DNA of 64,000 bases from Epsilonproteobacteria bacterium tcs-49 (GTDB lineage Bacteria; Campylobacterota; Campylobacteria; Campylobacterales; Sulfurovaceae). A program made the translations under genes and the position numbers. Shown here one piece after another: positions 27,188 through 36,425 of the stretch. The stretch covers positions 1-64,000 of the forward strand of contig LLYS01000010.1 in NCBI GenBank assembly GCA_002049495.1, in the 5' to 3' direction. Every line of letters begins with the position of its first letter. Within the stretch, counting starts at the first letter, position 1. The notes beneath the pieces are model-generated. The model was not told the DNA's origin, ran no database searches, and saw nothing but the letters and a program-made list of their open reading frames with translations.

Positions 27188-27893
27188 CACTGCTCTCAAG
27201 GTAGAGTATCCGTCCGCAGTGGGGGCAGGTCACGATCTCTTCGGATTTGATGATCTCGGAGTAGGTTCTGTCGTTGATCTTCATATAGCAGCCGTAGCAC
27301 GCCTGCTTCTTCACCGGAGATACGGCGCTGACGCCCGCCCATCGGTATACTTTTTCGTAAAAAGCGATCACCTTTTGCTCCATCTTGGCGATGAGTTCCT
27401 GCTTCTGCTTGTAAATTTCGCCTCTTTTGGTATCGATCTCTACCAGCGTCTGGTTGACGCTGTCTTTGACCTCTTCAAGGTCCTTTTTCAAATCCTCGAG
27501 TTTTTGCTCGTTTTCCGTTTTGAGCTGCTCTTTGGTTTCGATCACTTTGTTCAAGCGCTCAATCTCTTCGTTGGCAAAGGTGATCTTTTCCTTGGCGATC
27601 TCCTCCTCCAAAGAAGCGGCTTTGATTTCGCGCTCGTTTTTAGCCTCGTTGGCTTTTTTGCGGCTGTTTTCCAACTGATCGTTGAGTTCGCCGATCTGCT
27701 CGTCAAACTGCTCAACCTTCGCTTTTGCTTCGCTGATATCGGTTTCGATCCCCTCGATCTGAACCTCGATCTCTTTTTCTTCCTCTTCGATGTAGGTCAA
27801 CTTCTCTTTGGCTTTTTGGATCTGGGGTTCAAAACTCTGGATCTCTTTATCCTTGTCGGATAGTTCGATGATTTGCTCTAAGTGTTTATTCAA
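27177..27893 (-). CDS. Coiled-coil protein with C4 zinc ribbon (CT398/DUF164 type)
   Basis: 238 aa. Residues about 8-175 are a long antiparallel coiled coil very rich in Glu and Lys. The C-terminus has a four-Cys zinc ribbon, CYGCYMK and CPHCGRIL. The family is widespread and has been linked to flagellar or secretion functions in a few bacteria, without a settled role. It lies between the Nif3-like protein and waaA, the same position as in Campylobacter. Confidence 0.88.
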   Translation of the reverse strand: MNKHLEQIIELSDKDKEIQSFEPQIQKAKEKLTYIEEEEKEIEVQIEGIETDISEAKAKVEQFDEQIGELNDQLENSRKKANEAKNEREIKAASLEEEIAKEKITFANEEIERLNKVIETKEQLKTENEQKLEDLKKDLEEVKDSVNQTLVEIDTKRGEIYKQKQELIAKMEQKVIAFYEKVYRWAGVSAVSPVKKQACYGCYMKINDRTYSEIIKSEEIVTCPHCGRILYLESSGEE

Positions 27894-27953
27894 CTTTTAT
27901 CTCCTGTATATTCTTCTGTAATTCAAAGCTTTGTGAAACTCTATTACTGTGCG

Positions 27954-28682
27954 CTAGAGTGCTACTGTTTTAAACGGATTTTTAGAATTTGAAATTATAA
28001 CCGAAATATCCAAATTTTTCAAATCAGAGCTTAAAGCGTCGGCAAAAAACTTTTCGCTCTCGTAGTGACCGATATCGACAAGCATCAAATCCTGCTGCTG
28101 CGCCTTCATCGCTTCGTGGTATTTGATATCGCCGGTTAAGAAGCAATCCGTTTCGCACATATCCATCATGGAACTGCCGCTCCCGGTGGTCAGCGCAACG
28201 CCGCTGAGTTCGGGTTTTTCATTGACCACTTTGAAATTATCCAGCCCCAGTTTCCGCCCCAGCAGCGCATACAGCTCCTTTGTCGCGAAGCGCCGGGTAT
28301 CTTGCAGCATAAACTCCGCTTCTTTATCTATGCGCAGTCCCAGCACCCGTTCAAAAACGTAGCGGTTGAGGTGGGTTTTGTCGATGTTGGTGTGCATAGC
28401 GATGACGCTTTGGTTTTTCTGGATCAAACGCCGCATGATATTGGCGGGGTAGTAGTCAAAATCCATCTGCTTCAGCGGAGAAAAGATCAGTGGATGGTGC
28501 ACGAGAAAAAGCGTATCCTCTTCATGCTCTTCAGCCAGTTCCAGCGTCACGTCCAGTGCCAAAACGATGCGTTTTATTTCCTGATCTTTGGCCCCGACGA
28601 GGATACCGCTGTTGTCCCACTTCTCCTGCAGCTCAAAGGGCGAAATTTCGTCTAAATACTCGTAGATCGCGCCTAGTTGCAC
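27954..28682 (-). CDS. Nif3-like dinuclear metal-centre protein
   Basis: 242 aa member of the NIF3/YbgI family, toroid-forming proteins that bind two metal ions. Metal-ligand segments: FLVHHPLIF near 63, AMHTNIDK near 98 and [11 protein letters not shown] near 207. The cellular function is not established, though GTP cyclohydrolase-type roles have been proposed. It overlaps glyQ by ten bases. Confidence 0.9.
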   Translation of the reverse strand: MQLGAIYEYLDEISPFELQEKWDNSGILVGAKDQEIKRIVLALDVTLELAEEHEEDTLFLVHHPLIFSPLKQMDFDYYPANIMRRLIQKNQSVIAMHTNIDKTHLNRYVFERVLGLRIDKEAEFMLQDTRRFATKELYALLGRKLGLDNFKVVNEKPELSGVALTTGSGSSMMDMCETDCFLTGDIKYHEAMKAQQQDLMLVDIGHYESEKFFADALSSDLKNLDISVIISNSKNPFKTVAL

Positions 28683-29548
28683 GCTTTGACCCTTTCAAGT
28701 CGTTGGCTTTCCTGCTCTTTGTACATCATCGCACACCCTTTGGCAAGGTCGCGGATTTTGAGGATGTAATCCTGCCGCTGGGTCACCGAGATCGCTTTTC
28801 GCGCGTCGAGGGTATTAAACAGGTGTGAAGCAATCATGCACTGATCGTACGCCGGCAGAGGCAGCCCCGCCTCCAAACAGCGGTTGCACTCCTTTTGCGC
28901 ATCTTCAAAGTGGGTAAAAAGCATCTTGGTATCGGCGATTTCAAAGTTGTACTTACTGAATTGGTATTCGCTCTCCTTGTGCACGTCCGCATAGGTGGTA
29001 CCTTCGCTCCAGACGATGTCAAAGACCGACTCAACCCCCTGCAGATACATCGCCAGCCGCTCCGTACCGTACGTGATCTCTACGGCGACGGGATCGCAGC
29101 TGACACCACCCACTTGCTGAAAATAGGTAAATTGCGTCACCTCCATGCCGTTTAGCCACACTTCCCAGCCAAGGCCCCACGCCCCGAGAGTCGGGCTTTC
29201 CCAATTGTCTTCGACAAAGCGGATATCGTGCTCTTTGAGATCAAGCCCCAGGTACTCCAGACTTTTGAGATAAAGCTCCTGGATATTGTCGGGGCTGGGT
29301 TTGATAAGCGTTTGGAACTGATAGTAACTTCCAAGGCGGTTGGGGTTCTCCCCGTAGCGTCCGTCGGTAGGGCGGCGGCTGGGAGCCACGTACGCCGTGG
29401 ACCACGGCGTGGAATCAAGGCTGCGCAAAAGCGTGGCCGGGTGGAAAGTCCCCGCCCCCGCAGGGATATCGTAGGGCTGGACGATATTGCACCCCTCGTT
29501 TGCCCAAAACTCTTGCAGTTTCAGCAGCATCTGGCTAAATGTCATCAT
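28673..29548 (-). CDS. glyQ: Glycyl-tRNA synthetase alpha subunit
   Basis: 291 aa class II catalytic subunit of the tetrameric bacterial glycyl-tRNA synthetase. Conserved stretches: [21 protein letters not shown] near the start, [21 protein letters not shown], and [28 protein letters not shown] in the middle (positions about 115-142). The beta subunit glyS is not in the window, so the pair is split. It heads the block running down to rplS; an extended -10 lies 27 bases upstream. Confidence 0.97.
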   Translation of the reverse strand: MMTFSQMLLKLQEFWANEGCNIVQPYDIPAGAGTFHPATLLRSLDSTPWSTAYVAPSRRPTDGRYGENPNRLGSYYQFQTLIKPSPDNIQELYLKSLEYLGLDLKEHDIRFVEDNWESPTLGAWGLGWEVWLNGMEVTQFTYFQQVGGVSCDPVAVEITYGTERLAMYLQGVESVFDIVWSEGTTYADVHKESEYQFSKYNFEIADTKMLFTHFEDAQKECNRCLEAGLPLPAYDQCMIASHLFNTLDARKAISVTQRQDYILKIRDLAKGCAMMYKEQESQRLERVKACN

Positions 29549-29574
29549 AAATACACTACCTTGTTTTTTACGTG

Positions 29575-29580
29575 ATTATA
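29575..29580 (-). promoter_or_regulatory. Extended -10 promoter of glyQ
   Basis: TATAAT preceded by TGG on the minus strand, 27 bases upstream of the glyQ start. It would drive the long translation-related block. Confidence 0.6.
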
Positions 29581-29650
29581 CCATAGGGGCGGTTAGGGGG
29601 AGGTAAGCTCGTAAAAGTTGAAATTAAATTTTAATAATCGAAAGTCACAG

Positions 29651-29735
29651 TTAATAGACATCTTTACGATGTTTTACTTTAATCACATCCACAACGATCT
29701 TTTCTTCCATCTTGCGGTAATCGAACGGATAACAT
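29651..29735 (-). pseudogene. Collapsed RelBE-type toxin-antitoxin operon (antitoxin start joined to toxin end)
   Basis: On the minus strand an ATG at 29735, with AAAGGATGAGC upstream, begins MLSVRLP, a typical RHH/RelB-class antitoxin N-terminus. Within CGATTACCG the reading changes: in the +1 frame the sequence continues as DYRKMEEK and ends VIKVKHRKDVY followed by TAA at 29651, the classic RelE/ParE toxin C-terminus. Everything between (most of the antitoxin and the first three quarters of the toxin) is missing. The nine shared bases could be the microhomology of a deletion. No functional product is expected. Confidence 0.6.
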
Positions 29736-29744
29736 GCTCATCCT

Positions 29745-29772
29745 TTGTATTATATGTCATACAAGTATTATA
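29745..29772 (-). promoter_or_regulatory. Leftover toxin-antitoxin promoter and operator
   Basis: Extended -10 TGC-TATAAT lies at 29772-29767 (minus strand). Downstream, TTGTAT (29745-29750) and ATACAA (29759-29764) form a 6-bp inverted repeat spaced by eight bases, as expected for an antitoxin operator next to its own promoter. A second TATAAT lies inside at 29754-29749. Confidence 0.45.
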
Positions 29773-29783
29773 GCACACCGCCC

Positions 29784-30836
29784 CTACTTTTGCAACAATT
29801 CCCGGGGCACGAACATATACACCTCCACCGGTGCTTTCATCCTTCCCGCAAGCCGTTCCGCCGCTTTGCCGTGACCGAAAAAATAATCCACCCGGATCTC
29901 CCCTTTGATCGCGCCGCCTACATCCTGGGCGACCACGTAGCGGTTGACGACTTTTTCTTCGGTTTTTAGATAGAGGGGAAAGCCCAACGGAACGTAGTTT
30001 CTATCCACCGCCACGCTTCGCATGGGGGTCAGCTCCACGCCCAGCGCCCCCGTAGCGCCCTGCTCGCGCTCACGGAAAAAAACATAACTGCTGTTATAAC
30101 CTAAAATCTCATCCATCTTTTCGGGATTGCTTTGCAGATACTTTTTGATACTTTGCAGCGATACCTGCTGCAGATACCCCTTTTCATACATATAGCGCCC
30201 GATGGAGCGGTAGCGGTGCCCGTTTTGATCGGCATACCCGATATTGAGGATTTCGCCGCTGTCAAGCTGCACCTTGCCCGAGCCCTGCACCTGCAAAAAA
30301 AACGCATCGATCTTGCTATCGACGTAGCAGATCGGCGTCGCCTTTGCCAACCCCGCTTCGATATCGTTGCGGTCATAGTAGGGCACGATCTTGTCTCCTT
30401 GTATCTTGCCGCGCAGGCGGTACCCCTCGAGTTCGGGGTAGATTTCGTGCAGCTCGACGGTGTACATATCCTCGGGTTTTTCATACAGGGGGTAAAAGTA
30501 GCGCTTGGTTTTTTCCCTGCTGCCGTGCAGCAGCGGTTCGTAATACCCCGTCATCAACCCCTGTTCCTGCTCGCCCATGACCTTTACGGGGAGAAAATGC
30601 TTTTGAAACTGTTCAAAGGTGGTGATGTTGCTATCGCACTGCCCCTTTAGCAGCGGCTGGTGCTCGCAGCTTTTATAAAAGGTTTGCAAAAACTCCCGAT
30701 CAAAATCCTTTTTCTCAAAGCGGTCCCAACCGCGCTCTTGCAAAGCGGCTTCGCTAAAGTCGGGGTCATACTGTTTCGCGCCGCAGCCGGCAAGCAGCAG
30801 TGCCAAAGCGGCAAGTAAAAAATAGTGCACCTTCAC
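29784..30836 (-). CDS. mltA: Membrane-bound lytic murein transglycosylase A (MltA)
   Basis: 350 aa lipoprotein (lipobox LLAGC near residue 18). MltA barrel with LMTGYYEPLL near 94 and the inserted domain, then the 3D domain with VVAQDVGGAIKGEIRVDYFFGHG, where the catalytic aspartates sit. It cleaves peptidoglycan strands to form 1,6-anhydro ends. It starts two bases after the chemoreceptor gene, so the two are cotranscribed. Followed by the toxin-antitoxin scar. Confidence 0.92.
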   Translation of the reverse strand: MKVHYFLLAALALLLAGCGAKQYDPDFSEAALQERGWDRFEKKDFDREFLQTFYKSCEHQPLLKGQCDSNITTFEQFQKHFLPVKVMGEQEQGLMTGYYEPLLHGSREKTKRYFYPLYEKPEDMYTVELHEIYPELEGYRLRGKIQGDKIVPYYDRNDIEAGLAKATPICYVDSKIDAFFLQVQGSGKVQLDSGEILNIGYADQNGHRYRSIGRYMYEKGYLQQVSLQSIKKYLQSNPEKMDEILGYNSSYVFFREREQGATGALGVELTPMRSVAVDRNYVPLGFPLYLKTEEKVVNRYVVAQDVGGAIKGEIRVDYFFGHGKAAERLAGRMKAPVEVYMFVPRELLQK

Positions 30837-30838
30837 TC

Positions 30839-32779
30839 CTACGAGTGGAAATCGTCCAACTTGGCGTTGAGTTCGCTGACGACGCGGGCGAGGTTTTTGA
30901 TCGATTCGCCCATTTCGTCCACGTTTTTCGCGTTGGAGGTTTCCAGTTTTCCGATATCTTCAATTTTACCCAAAATATGCTCAACCTCTTTTGAGATCGC
31001 TTTGGTATTTGCCACGCTTTTCTCCACCTCGCCGGTAGCATCATCCATATTTTCAAAGGAAGCTTCCATCATCGACTCCGCCTCTTTGGAGCTTTCTTGC
31101 AGCTGCTGCGTAGAGCGGGCGTTGCCGTTCATCTGCGTACTTGCCTGCATGATCGACTGGACGATGACGCTGATCGTGGCATCGATCTCGGCCAGGGATT
31201 TTTGCGTTTTATCCGCCAGCTTTCGCACCTCATCGGCCACCACGGCGAAGCCCCTGCCGTGTTCCCCTGCACGGGCCGCTTCGATGGCGGCGTTGAGTGA
31301 GAGCAGATTGGTCTGATCGGCGATATCCTGGATAATACCCAATACGTCTTTGACCTTGGAAGCTTCCTCGCTGAGGTGATTGAGCCGGTCAGCCACCTCC
31401 ATCTCGCTGGCAGCGTTTTGCTCCACTTCCGCCGTCAAGGCAAAAAGGATATCTTTGGTGGAGTTGAGGTTTTTCTGGGTTTCATGGATCTTCTCCATCG
31501 TCGTTTCCACGACGCCGCTGGAGTTCTCAAGGATATGGCGTACCTGCGTACCACTTTGGATCAATGCCTGAACGTTGTCGCTGCTTTGGTTGACCCGCTT
31601 CTGTATGGTATCGGCGTGCTTTTGTACCGCATCGGCACTTTCAAAGCTGATATGGGAAGATGCTTTGGCGCTGTTGACCGTATCTTGCACCTTGTCGATA
31701 AATCGGTTGACCCAGCTGCTGGCTTCACCGATCTCATCTTTGGAGTGTACGGGCAACCGCTTGGTCAAATCCCCGTCCGATTTTGCCAACTCCTGAAACA
31801 CTTTCAAAGGTTTTTTCACCACGGTATTGATGATATAGATCAGCAGTATCAAGACGATAATATCGACGATGGTCACCGTAATAAGCTGAGAGATGGAGAT
31901 ATCGACAAAATCGTTGACGCTGCTTTCCGCCTGAGAAAGCTTTTTACCCACGAGGATATAGCCCAAAACCTCCCCGTTTAAACCCTTAAGTGCCCGCGCG
32001 GTGACCAGATAACCCTTTGTCAAAGCGTACTCGCCCACCTTTGCAGGATTGAGTGTGCGCATCTGGTCGACAAAGGTCTTATTGATAAACTTTTCCCTTT
32101 GCGATACCGTAAACCCGCCCCATCCGGGGTTTTCACCCAATTGATTTTTTTGGGGAAGCAGCGCGCTTTTGACCAGAACCAAAGCTTCCACCTCCAGGTC
32201 GGTTTTGAGATTTTTTACGACGCTTTCATAGCCTTGGATGATCTCCATCGAGCCCATATAGTCGCCGAAGATATCGCTGATGGGCGAAAGTGAGCGGATC
32301 GTCAAGCCCGTTTTATCCACTTCGATAACATTAAACGGTTTTTGCTCCTTTTGCATCTTTGCGATGCTGGAGCGCTTTAACTGCTCGCCGTGGTTGTATT
32401 TATCCCACACTTTCAAAAAGCTTTTGCCCTTGTCGTCGTGTACGTGGATGCGAAAACTCTCCAGATCGGTATTTTTCAAAATCTCTTTGGTCACGCTTTG
32501 CAGGGTTTTATGCGCTTTGGTGCGGTTTGTCATCATCAATGCTTCTTGCAAGGTACGGTTTTGACTCATCAAGATAGCGTTGGTCAAACCCGTGGAGTTT
32601 TTGGATTGTAAACTTTTCTCCAGGTAGCCGGTCACGGGGACCAGCTCCTTCTTGTACACGTTTTCGCGCACTTCGGTCATCCCGTTGTAGGTAACGAAGA
32701 TGATAATAATAAGCCCGAGAAAAAAGATGGACATGAGGGGGATATGGATCTTTGTCGCCAAGCTTTTGGGTTGGTACAT
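30839..32779 (-). CDS. Methyl-accepting chemotaxis protein with dCache_3-like sensor
   Basis: 646 aa. First membrane helix about 12-32, periplasmic sensor of roughly 260 residues with [18 protein letters not shown] and the [10 protein letters not shown] type ending, which resembles the dCache_3 class; second helix about 297-320; HAMP to about 375. The signalling tip has [19 protein letters not shown] and [16 protein letters not shown]. No CheR/CheB pentapeptide is present at the C-terminus. Ligand unknown. It is two bases upstream of mltA. Confidence 0.92.
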   Translation of the reverse strand: MYQPKSLATKIHIPLMSIFFLGLIIIIFVTYNGMTEVRENVYKKELVPVTGYLEKSLQSKNSTGLTNAILMSQNRTLQEALMMTNRTKAHKTLQSVTKEILKNTDLESFRIHVHDDKGKSFLKVWDKYNHGEQLKRSSIAKMQKEQKPFNVIEVDKTGLTIRSLSPISDIFGDYMGSMEIIQGYESVVKNLKTDLEVEALVLVKSALLPQKNQLGENPGWGGFTVSQREKFINKTFVDQMRTLNPAKVGEYALTKGYLVTARALKGLNGEVLGYILVGKKLSQAESSVNDFVDISISQLITVTIVDIIVLILLIYIINTVVKKPLKVFQELAKSDGDLTKRLPVHSKDEIGEASSWVNRFIDKVQDTVNSAKASSHISFESADAVQKHADTIQKRVNQSSDNVQALIQSGTQVRHILENSSGVVETTMEKIHETQKNLNSTKDILFALTAEVEQNAASEMEVADRLNHLSEEASKVKDVLGIIQDIADQTNLLSLNAAIEAARAGEHGRGFAVVADEVRKLADKTQKSLAEIDATISVIVQSIMQASTQMNGNARSTQQLQESSKEAESMMEASFENMDDATGEVEKSVANTKAISKEVEHILGKIEDIGKLETSNAKNVDEMGESIKNLARVVSELNAKLDDFHS

Positions 32780-32866
32780 GTGCTGCCTTTAGGGAAAACT
32801 AGACGGTAATTTTATAGCAGCGAAGTTACAGGAAAATTACTTTAATCCCGGGATTAATTGCAGCTT

Positions 32867-33103
32867 TTAAGCAAGCCCCAGCTGCTTTTGGATTTTGTCC
32901 TTGTCAAAGCCGCAGATCCATCTGCTGCCGATCAAAACGACGGGTACGCCGCGGCAGCCGTGCTTTTCGCAATCTTTTGCGGCGGCTTTGTCTTTGCTGA
33001 TATCGATGGTTTTAAATTTGATCCTCTTTTCTTTAAAGTAGTTCTTTGCCACGGTGCACCACTTGCACCCCGGTCCGGTAAAAAGTACGACCTTTTTTGC
33101 CAT
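32867..33103 (-). CDS. Glutaredoxin-like thiol-disulfide protein
   Basis: 78 aa. Thioredoxin fold with active-site CKWC near residue 13-16, cis-Pro segment GVPVVLIG and a C-terminal helix ending KIQKQLGLA. It lacks a signal peptide, so it is cytoplasmic. Two extra cysteines flank the cis-Pro loop (CEKHGC). Single gene between the chemoreceptor and the secretion cluster. Confidence 0.88.
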   Translation of the reverse strand: MAKKVVLFTGPGCKWCTVAKNYFKEKRIKFKTIDISKDKAAAKDCEKHGCRGVPVVLIGSRWICGFDKDKIQKQLGLA

Positions 33104-33129
33104 AATTTCTCCTTTTTATCGATCTGTAG

Positions 33130-33783
33130 CTACAGCTGCGTCCAGTTGCCGTCGCTTTGGCTGTAGATTTTCATCTTTGAAACGGTGGTATCAAACCACA
33201 GCGTCCCGTTTGCGGGGGTGGCGGGTTCGGTATCTGAGACGATGGCGCTGTTGTAGTTGCGCGTTTCACCGCTGATCTCCGAACCGCCGTAGAGTTTGAA
33301 GTGGTTGACCTCCCCTACCCCGATTTCGATCATGATATCATCCTGGCGCGCCTGCGTATCCGTCGCGCCCGTTTGCAAGATTCCGTCTTCACCTCTGCTG
33401 ATAAGCCGCCCCATAACGTTTGCGGTGGGACTGATACTGACGTTGCCGTCGGCGTAGCTGGCGTTGACGTCGTTGTCTAAACCCAGATCGCGGGTTGTAT
33501 AATAGATGGTTCTTCCCCACGCATCGCTTGTCACTCCCACAAAGGGCGGCAAGGTGGAATCATTATTCTCCTTTGGCAACTCAAAAAAAGAATCGCTGTC
33601 CACGTCCGCGGCATTTTGGATCAGACGGCTGCGGATAATATCGAGCATTATTTTACTATTTTGCAGCTTTAAAAGATTGGATTCCACATGGGCATAATAG
33701 CTCATCGCCGTAAATGCGGCGGCTACAACGCCCACGATAATCACCGCGATCATCGCTTCGGCGAGAATATAGCCCCGCCGCAT
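33130..33783 (-). CDS. Prepilin-like protein (pseudopilin)
   Basis: 217 aa. The N-terminus MRRG-YILAEAMIAVIIVG has the prepilin peptidase site (Gly followed by aromatic and Glu at +5), then a hydrophobic helix. The C-terminal part is a large soluble domain ending WFDTTVSKMKIYSQSDGNW. Start at the ATG 33783, overlapping the gspF-type stop as TGATG. Last gene of the secretion cluster; it may be the Campylobacter CtsT or CtsG counterpart, but this is not certain. Confidence 0.8.
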   Translation of the reverse strand: MRRGYILAEAMIAVIIVGVVAAAFTAMSYYAHVESNLLKLQNSKIMLDIIRSRLIQNAADVDSDSFFELPKENNDSTLPPFVGVTSDAWGRTIYYTTRDLGLDNDVNASYADGNVSISPTANVMGRLISRGEDGILQTGATDTQARQDDIMIEIGVGEVNHFKLYGGSEISGETRNYNSAIVSDTEPATPANGTLWFDTTVSKMKIYSQSDGNWTQL

Positions 33784-34832
33784 CAAAAGATCGCTCCGCT
33801 TCCGGCTAGATCCACCAACCCCTTTTGCAGCAGGATCTGCGTCAATACCACCACGTAAAACTCCACAAATACCGCAAACGCCATCAAAAAGATCGCATAC
33901 ATCGTGACCATCCGAAAAAAGCGTTTACTCTCATTGAGCGCTTCGAAGCGCGCCTTATCCGCGATCTGCAAAAAGGACTGCCCCAGCTGCACGTTTGACC
34001 CCACGCCGCGCAACAGGTTTTGCTCCACGGCGTCAAAGAGTTTATCGGGCAGTTGCAACTGCCCCTGGGTACGCATCTGCTCCAGCATCCGTTCAAAACT
34101 TTTGGAAAAAAGCTTCGTGCTGCTGTTATGCACCGCCGCGCCCAGCGCCTGCTTGAGCCCGATCCCGCTTTGCAGCATCTGTCCGAGCATACTGAAAGTC
34201 ACAAACTTTTCAAACTGCATGACGATATGACGGGCAAAGGGCAGACGCAGGGCAACCGCCTTGGCAAAAGCTTGCCAAAAGCGCGAATTGCTAAACAGCG
34301 CGATCAAAAAGATAAAAAAATATCCCGCTACGAGAATCAATCCTACCAGCAGCAGATTGCTGAAAAGCTGCGCTAAAAGCAGGTGGGAACCGACGATATC
34401 CATAATCTCCGCACTGTAGGCTTTGGAGCGCTCGATCTGGTAGGGAACGGCAAAGAACTTCACCACAAATACGACCAGCGTCGCCAGGACAAAGTAGATA
34501 GTCGGTACGGTGACTTTGTCGCTGGATTCTTGCCGAAACTCCTGCTTCACGTCCAGGTAGTGGATCACTTTGCGCAAAGCCTCTTTGAAGTTCAACCCCT
34601 TCTCCGCCATGGAGACAAAATGCACCACGTCCATCGGGCACACGCAGTGGTGCTGCAGCGCCGTGGAAAAACTCTCCCCGTTTTGCAGGGTATCTTCTAT
34701 GCGCTCATAGGCTTTGCGCTCCGCTTTTTTCCGCGCGCTTTGGGCAAGTAAGCGGATCCCGTTTGGCAGGTTTTTGCCGTTTTCGAGGGTAAACAGGATC
34801 GTTTTGAGCATGGGATAGGCGTCAACTTTCAT
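33783..34832 (-). CDS. Type II secretion/type IV pilus inner-membrane protein (GspF/CtsF-like)
   Basis: 349 aa polytopic platform protein. Two repeats of the T2SSF domain are recognisable: NGESFSTALQHH with FVSMAEKGLNFKEAL in the first and MLGQMLQSGIGLKQAL in the second. Membrane helices lie near 115-135, 155-180 and 320-345. It transmits ATPase motion to the pseudopilus. It overlaps the ATPase gene by 11 bases. CtsF in Campylobacter is needed for DNA uptake; the ortholog relation is inferred from gene order. Confidence 0.88.
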   Translation of the reverse strand: MKVDAYPMLKTILFTLENGKNLPNGIRLLAQSARKKAERKAYERIEDTLQNGESFSTALQHHCVCPMDVVHFVSMAEKGLNFKEALRKVIHYLDVKQEFRQESSDKVTVPTIYFVLATLVVFVVKFFAVPYQIERSKAYSAEIMDIVGSHLLLAQLFSNLLLVGLILVAGYFFIFLIALFSNSRFWQAFAKAVALRLPFARHIVMQFEKFVTFSMLGQMLQSGIGLKQALGAAVHNSSTKLFSKSFERMLEQMRTQGQLQLPDKLFDAVEQNLLRGVGSNVQLGQSFLQIADKARFEALNESKRFFRMVTMYAIFLMAFAVFVEFYVVVLTQILLQKGLVDLAGSGAIF

Positions 34833-36381
34833 CGATATACCCCAGTGCCAGCAGTTCGCTTACCAGCGTTTCATAATCGCTTAAACCGTGTTCAAAAAGA
34901 TACTGCGCCGATTGGAAATAGCTGAAGGTGATAAAATCATCCCACGCTTTGAGCACCGTGGAGTTTTTCAACGCCAGGTAGAAGCGGTAGCGGACATTGA
35001 TATCGGGCGGGATAAATACCATATCCGTCAGCAGCGTCCGACCGCTGTAGCCGGTAAAGTTGCATTTGATACACCCTTTTTTCTCGTAACCTTTGCTTTG
35101 GGTTTTAAAATATTCGCTGCCGCTGCCGCTTTTGGCGGGGACTTTACAGCTGCACAGCTTGGGGATAAGCCGCTGGGCGATGACGCCGCTGAGCGAATAA
35201 GCCAGGATAAACAGATCCCCCTCCTCGTCTCGGATCCGCTCCATCGCCATATACGCCGTAGAGGTGTGCAGCGTGGAAAACACCATATGGCCGCTATGGG
35301 CGGCTTTGAGCGCTATCTGGATACTCTCCTTGTCGCGCATCTCCCCGATAACCACGACATCGGGGTCTTGACGCATTACCGATTTCATGGCCGTGGGAAA
35401 ATCAAACCCGATACTTTCGTTCACCTGGTACTGGGTAACAAAATCGATCTTGTACTCGATGGGATCTTCGATGGTGTAGATGATCTCATGGAGCCGCTGG
35501 CGCTGGGTGAGGATGGAGTTTAGCGTCGTGGTTTTCCCGCTTCCCGTGGGGCCTACGACGAGGAAAAAACCGTTTTTGCGGTTGATAAAGTTGCAGATAT
35601 GGCTCGTCATGGGGTGGCGATCGGGGAAGATTTTGTCCAGGGATTTGATACTGTTGGCTTTGTTCAGTATACGGATGACGATATTTTCCCCGAAGTTCGC
35701 CGGGGCGATCTCGATACGAAAATCGATGGGTTGCCCGTCAAAGTGCAGCTCAAAACTACCGCTTTGGGGAACCTGCACATTCACCAGATCCAGGTTGGAT
35801 TTCTCTTTGATAATAAAAGAAAACCGCTTTGCCAAATCGTGGCTGAGCAGGTATTTTGACTCCACCCGACCCTCGACCCGCAGACGCAGCCAGCAAAACT
35901 CTTCATAGGGGTTGATATGGATATCGCTGACTTGTCGCTTGATCGCGTAGTGCAGCAGCATTTCGAAGATCTCCAAAACTTCTACGTCCTGGACATCCCG
36001 GGCATTGAACTGCTTGATCCGCTTTTCGATAAGATCGGGGTCGATTGCTAAAAGTTTTTGGAACTTTTGATCAAATTCACGGACGGGGATCGTTTTTTGC
36101 TCAACCCTTTTGCCCGCTTTTTTCTCCAGCAGCTTCAAGCGCTTGGCGCCGATAAGCTTTTTTACCTCCACCTGAAGCGTTTTTTCATCTTCGCCGACGA
36201 TAATAATTTCATACTCTTTGATCATATCGAGATTGTGCAAAGGTTTTTCTTTGCGGTGAAGAAAGTTGTGCTCCAGCGCGATCTGCAGCAGATTTTTCGA
36301 TACCCCGATCTGGTTGTAGTAATATTGCTCTTTTTTGCAGATCTCTAGCTGCTTGGCGGTTAAAAGTTTTTTGGCGTTCAT
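34822..36381 (-). CDS. Type II secretion/type IV pilus assembly ATPase (GspE/CtsE-like)
   Basis: 519 aa hexameric ATPase. N-terminal domain about 1-125, then the ATPase domain with Walker A VGPTGSGKTTTLNS near 277, Asp box TIEDPIEY, Walker B VVVIGEMRDKES and His box HSGHMVFSTLHT. The zinc-binding tetracysteine region has CSCKVP and CIKCNFTG. It powers pseudopilus assembly. The ATG at 36381 has no Shine-Dalgarno sequence and a -10 box sits seven bases upstream, so the message looks leaderless. Confidence 0.92.
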   Translation of the reverse strand: MNAKKLLTAKQLEICKKEQYYYNQIGVSKNLLQIALEHNFLHRKEKPLHNLDMIKEYEIIIVGEDEKTLQVEVKKLIGAKRLKLLEKKAGKRVEQKTIPVREFDQKFQKLLAIDPDLIEKRIKQFNARDVQDVEVLEIFEMLLHYAIKRQVSDIHINPYEEFCWLRLRVEGRVESKYLLSHDLAKRFSFIIKEKSNLDLVNVQVPQSGSFELHFDGQPIDFRIEIAPANFGENIVIRILNKANSIKSLDKIFPDRHPMTSHICNFINRKNGFFLVVGPTGSGKTTTLNSILTQRQRLHEIIYTIEDPIEYKIDFVTQYQVNESIGFDFPTAMKSVMRQDPDVVVIGEMRDKESIQIALKAAHSGHMVFSTLHTSTAYMAMERIRDEEGDLFILAYSLSGVIAQRLIPKLCSCKVPAKSGSGSEYFKTQSKGYEKKGCIKCNFTGYSGRTLLTDMVFIPPDINVRYRFYLALKNSTVLKAWDDFITFSYFQSAQYLFEHGLSDYETLVSELLALGYIDES

Positions 36382-36388
36382 GGCAAAA

Positions 36389-36397
36389 ATTATACCA
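36389..36397 (-). promoter_or_regulatory. Extended -10 promoter giving a leaderless gspE-type mRNA
   Basis: Minus strand TGG-TATAAT, with TATAAT at 36394-36389. Only seven bases separate it from the ATG at 36381, so transcription should begin at or within a base or two of the start codon. Confidence 0.6.
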
Positions 36398-36425
36398 TAA
36401 TGTCACGGGCGCGGCGGTTGTCGCC

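Larger units (their letters stand above)
29584..29786. repeat. 10-bp inverted repeat bracketing the toxin-antitoxin scar
   Basis: TAGGGGCGGT at 29584-29593 and its exact inverse ACCGCCCCTA at 29777-29786 flank a 183-base interval. The right copy includes the mltA stop codon. It could be an insertion footprint or chance. Confidence 0.35.
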
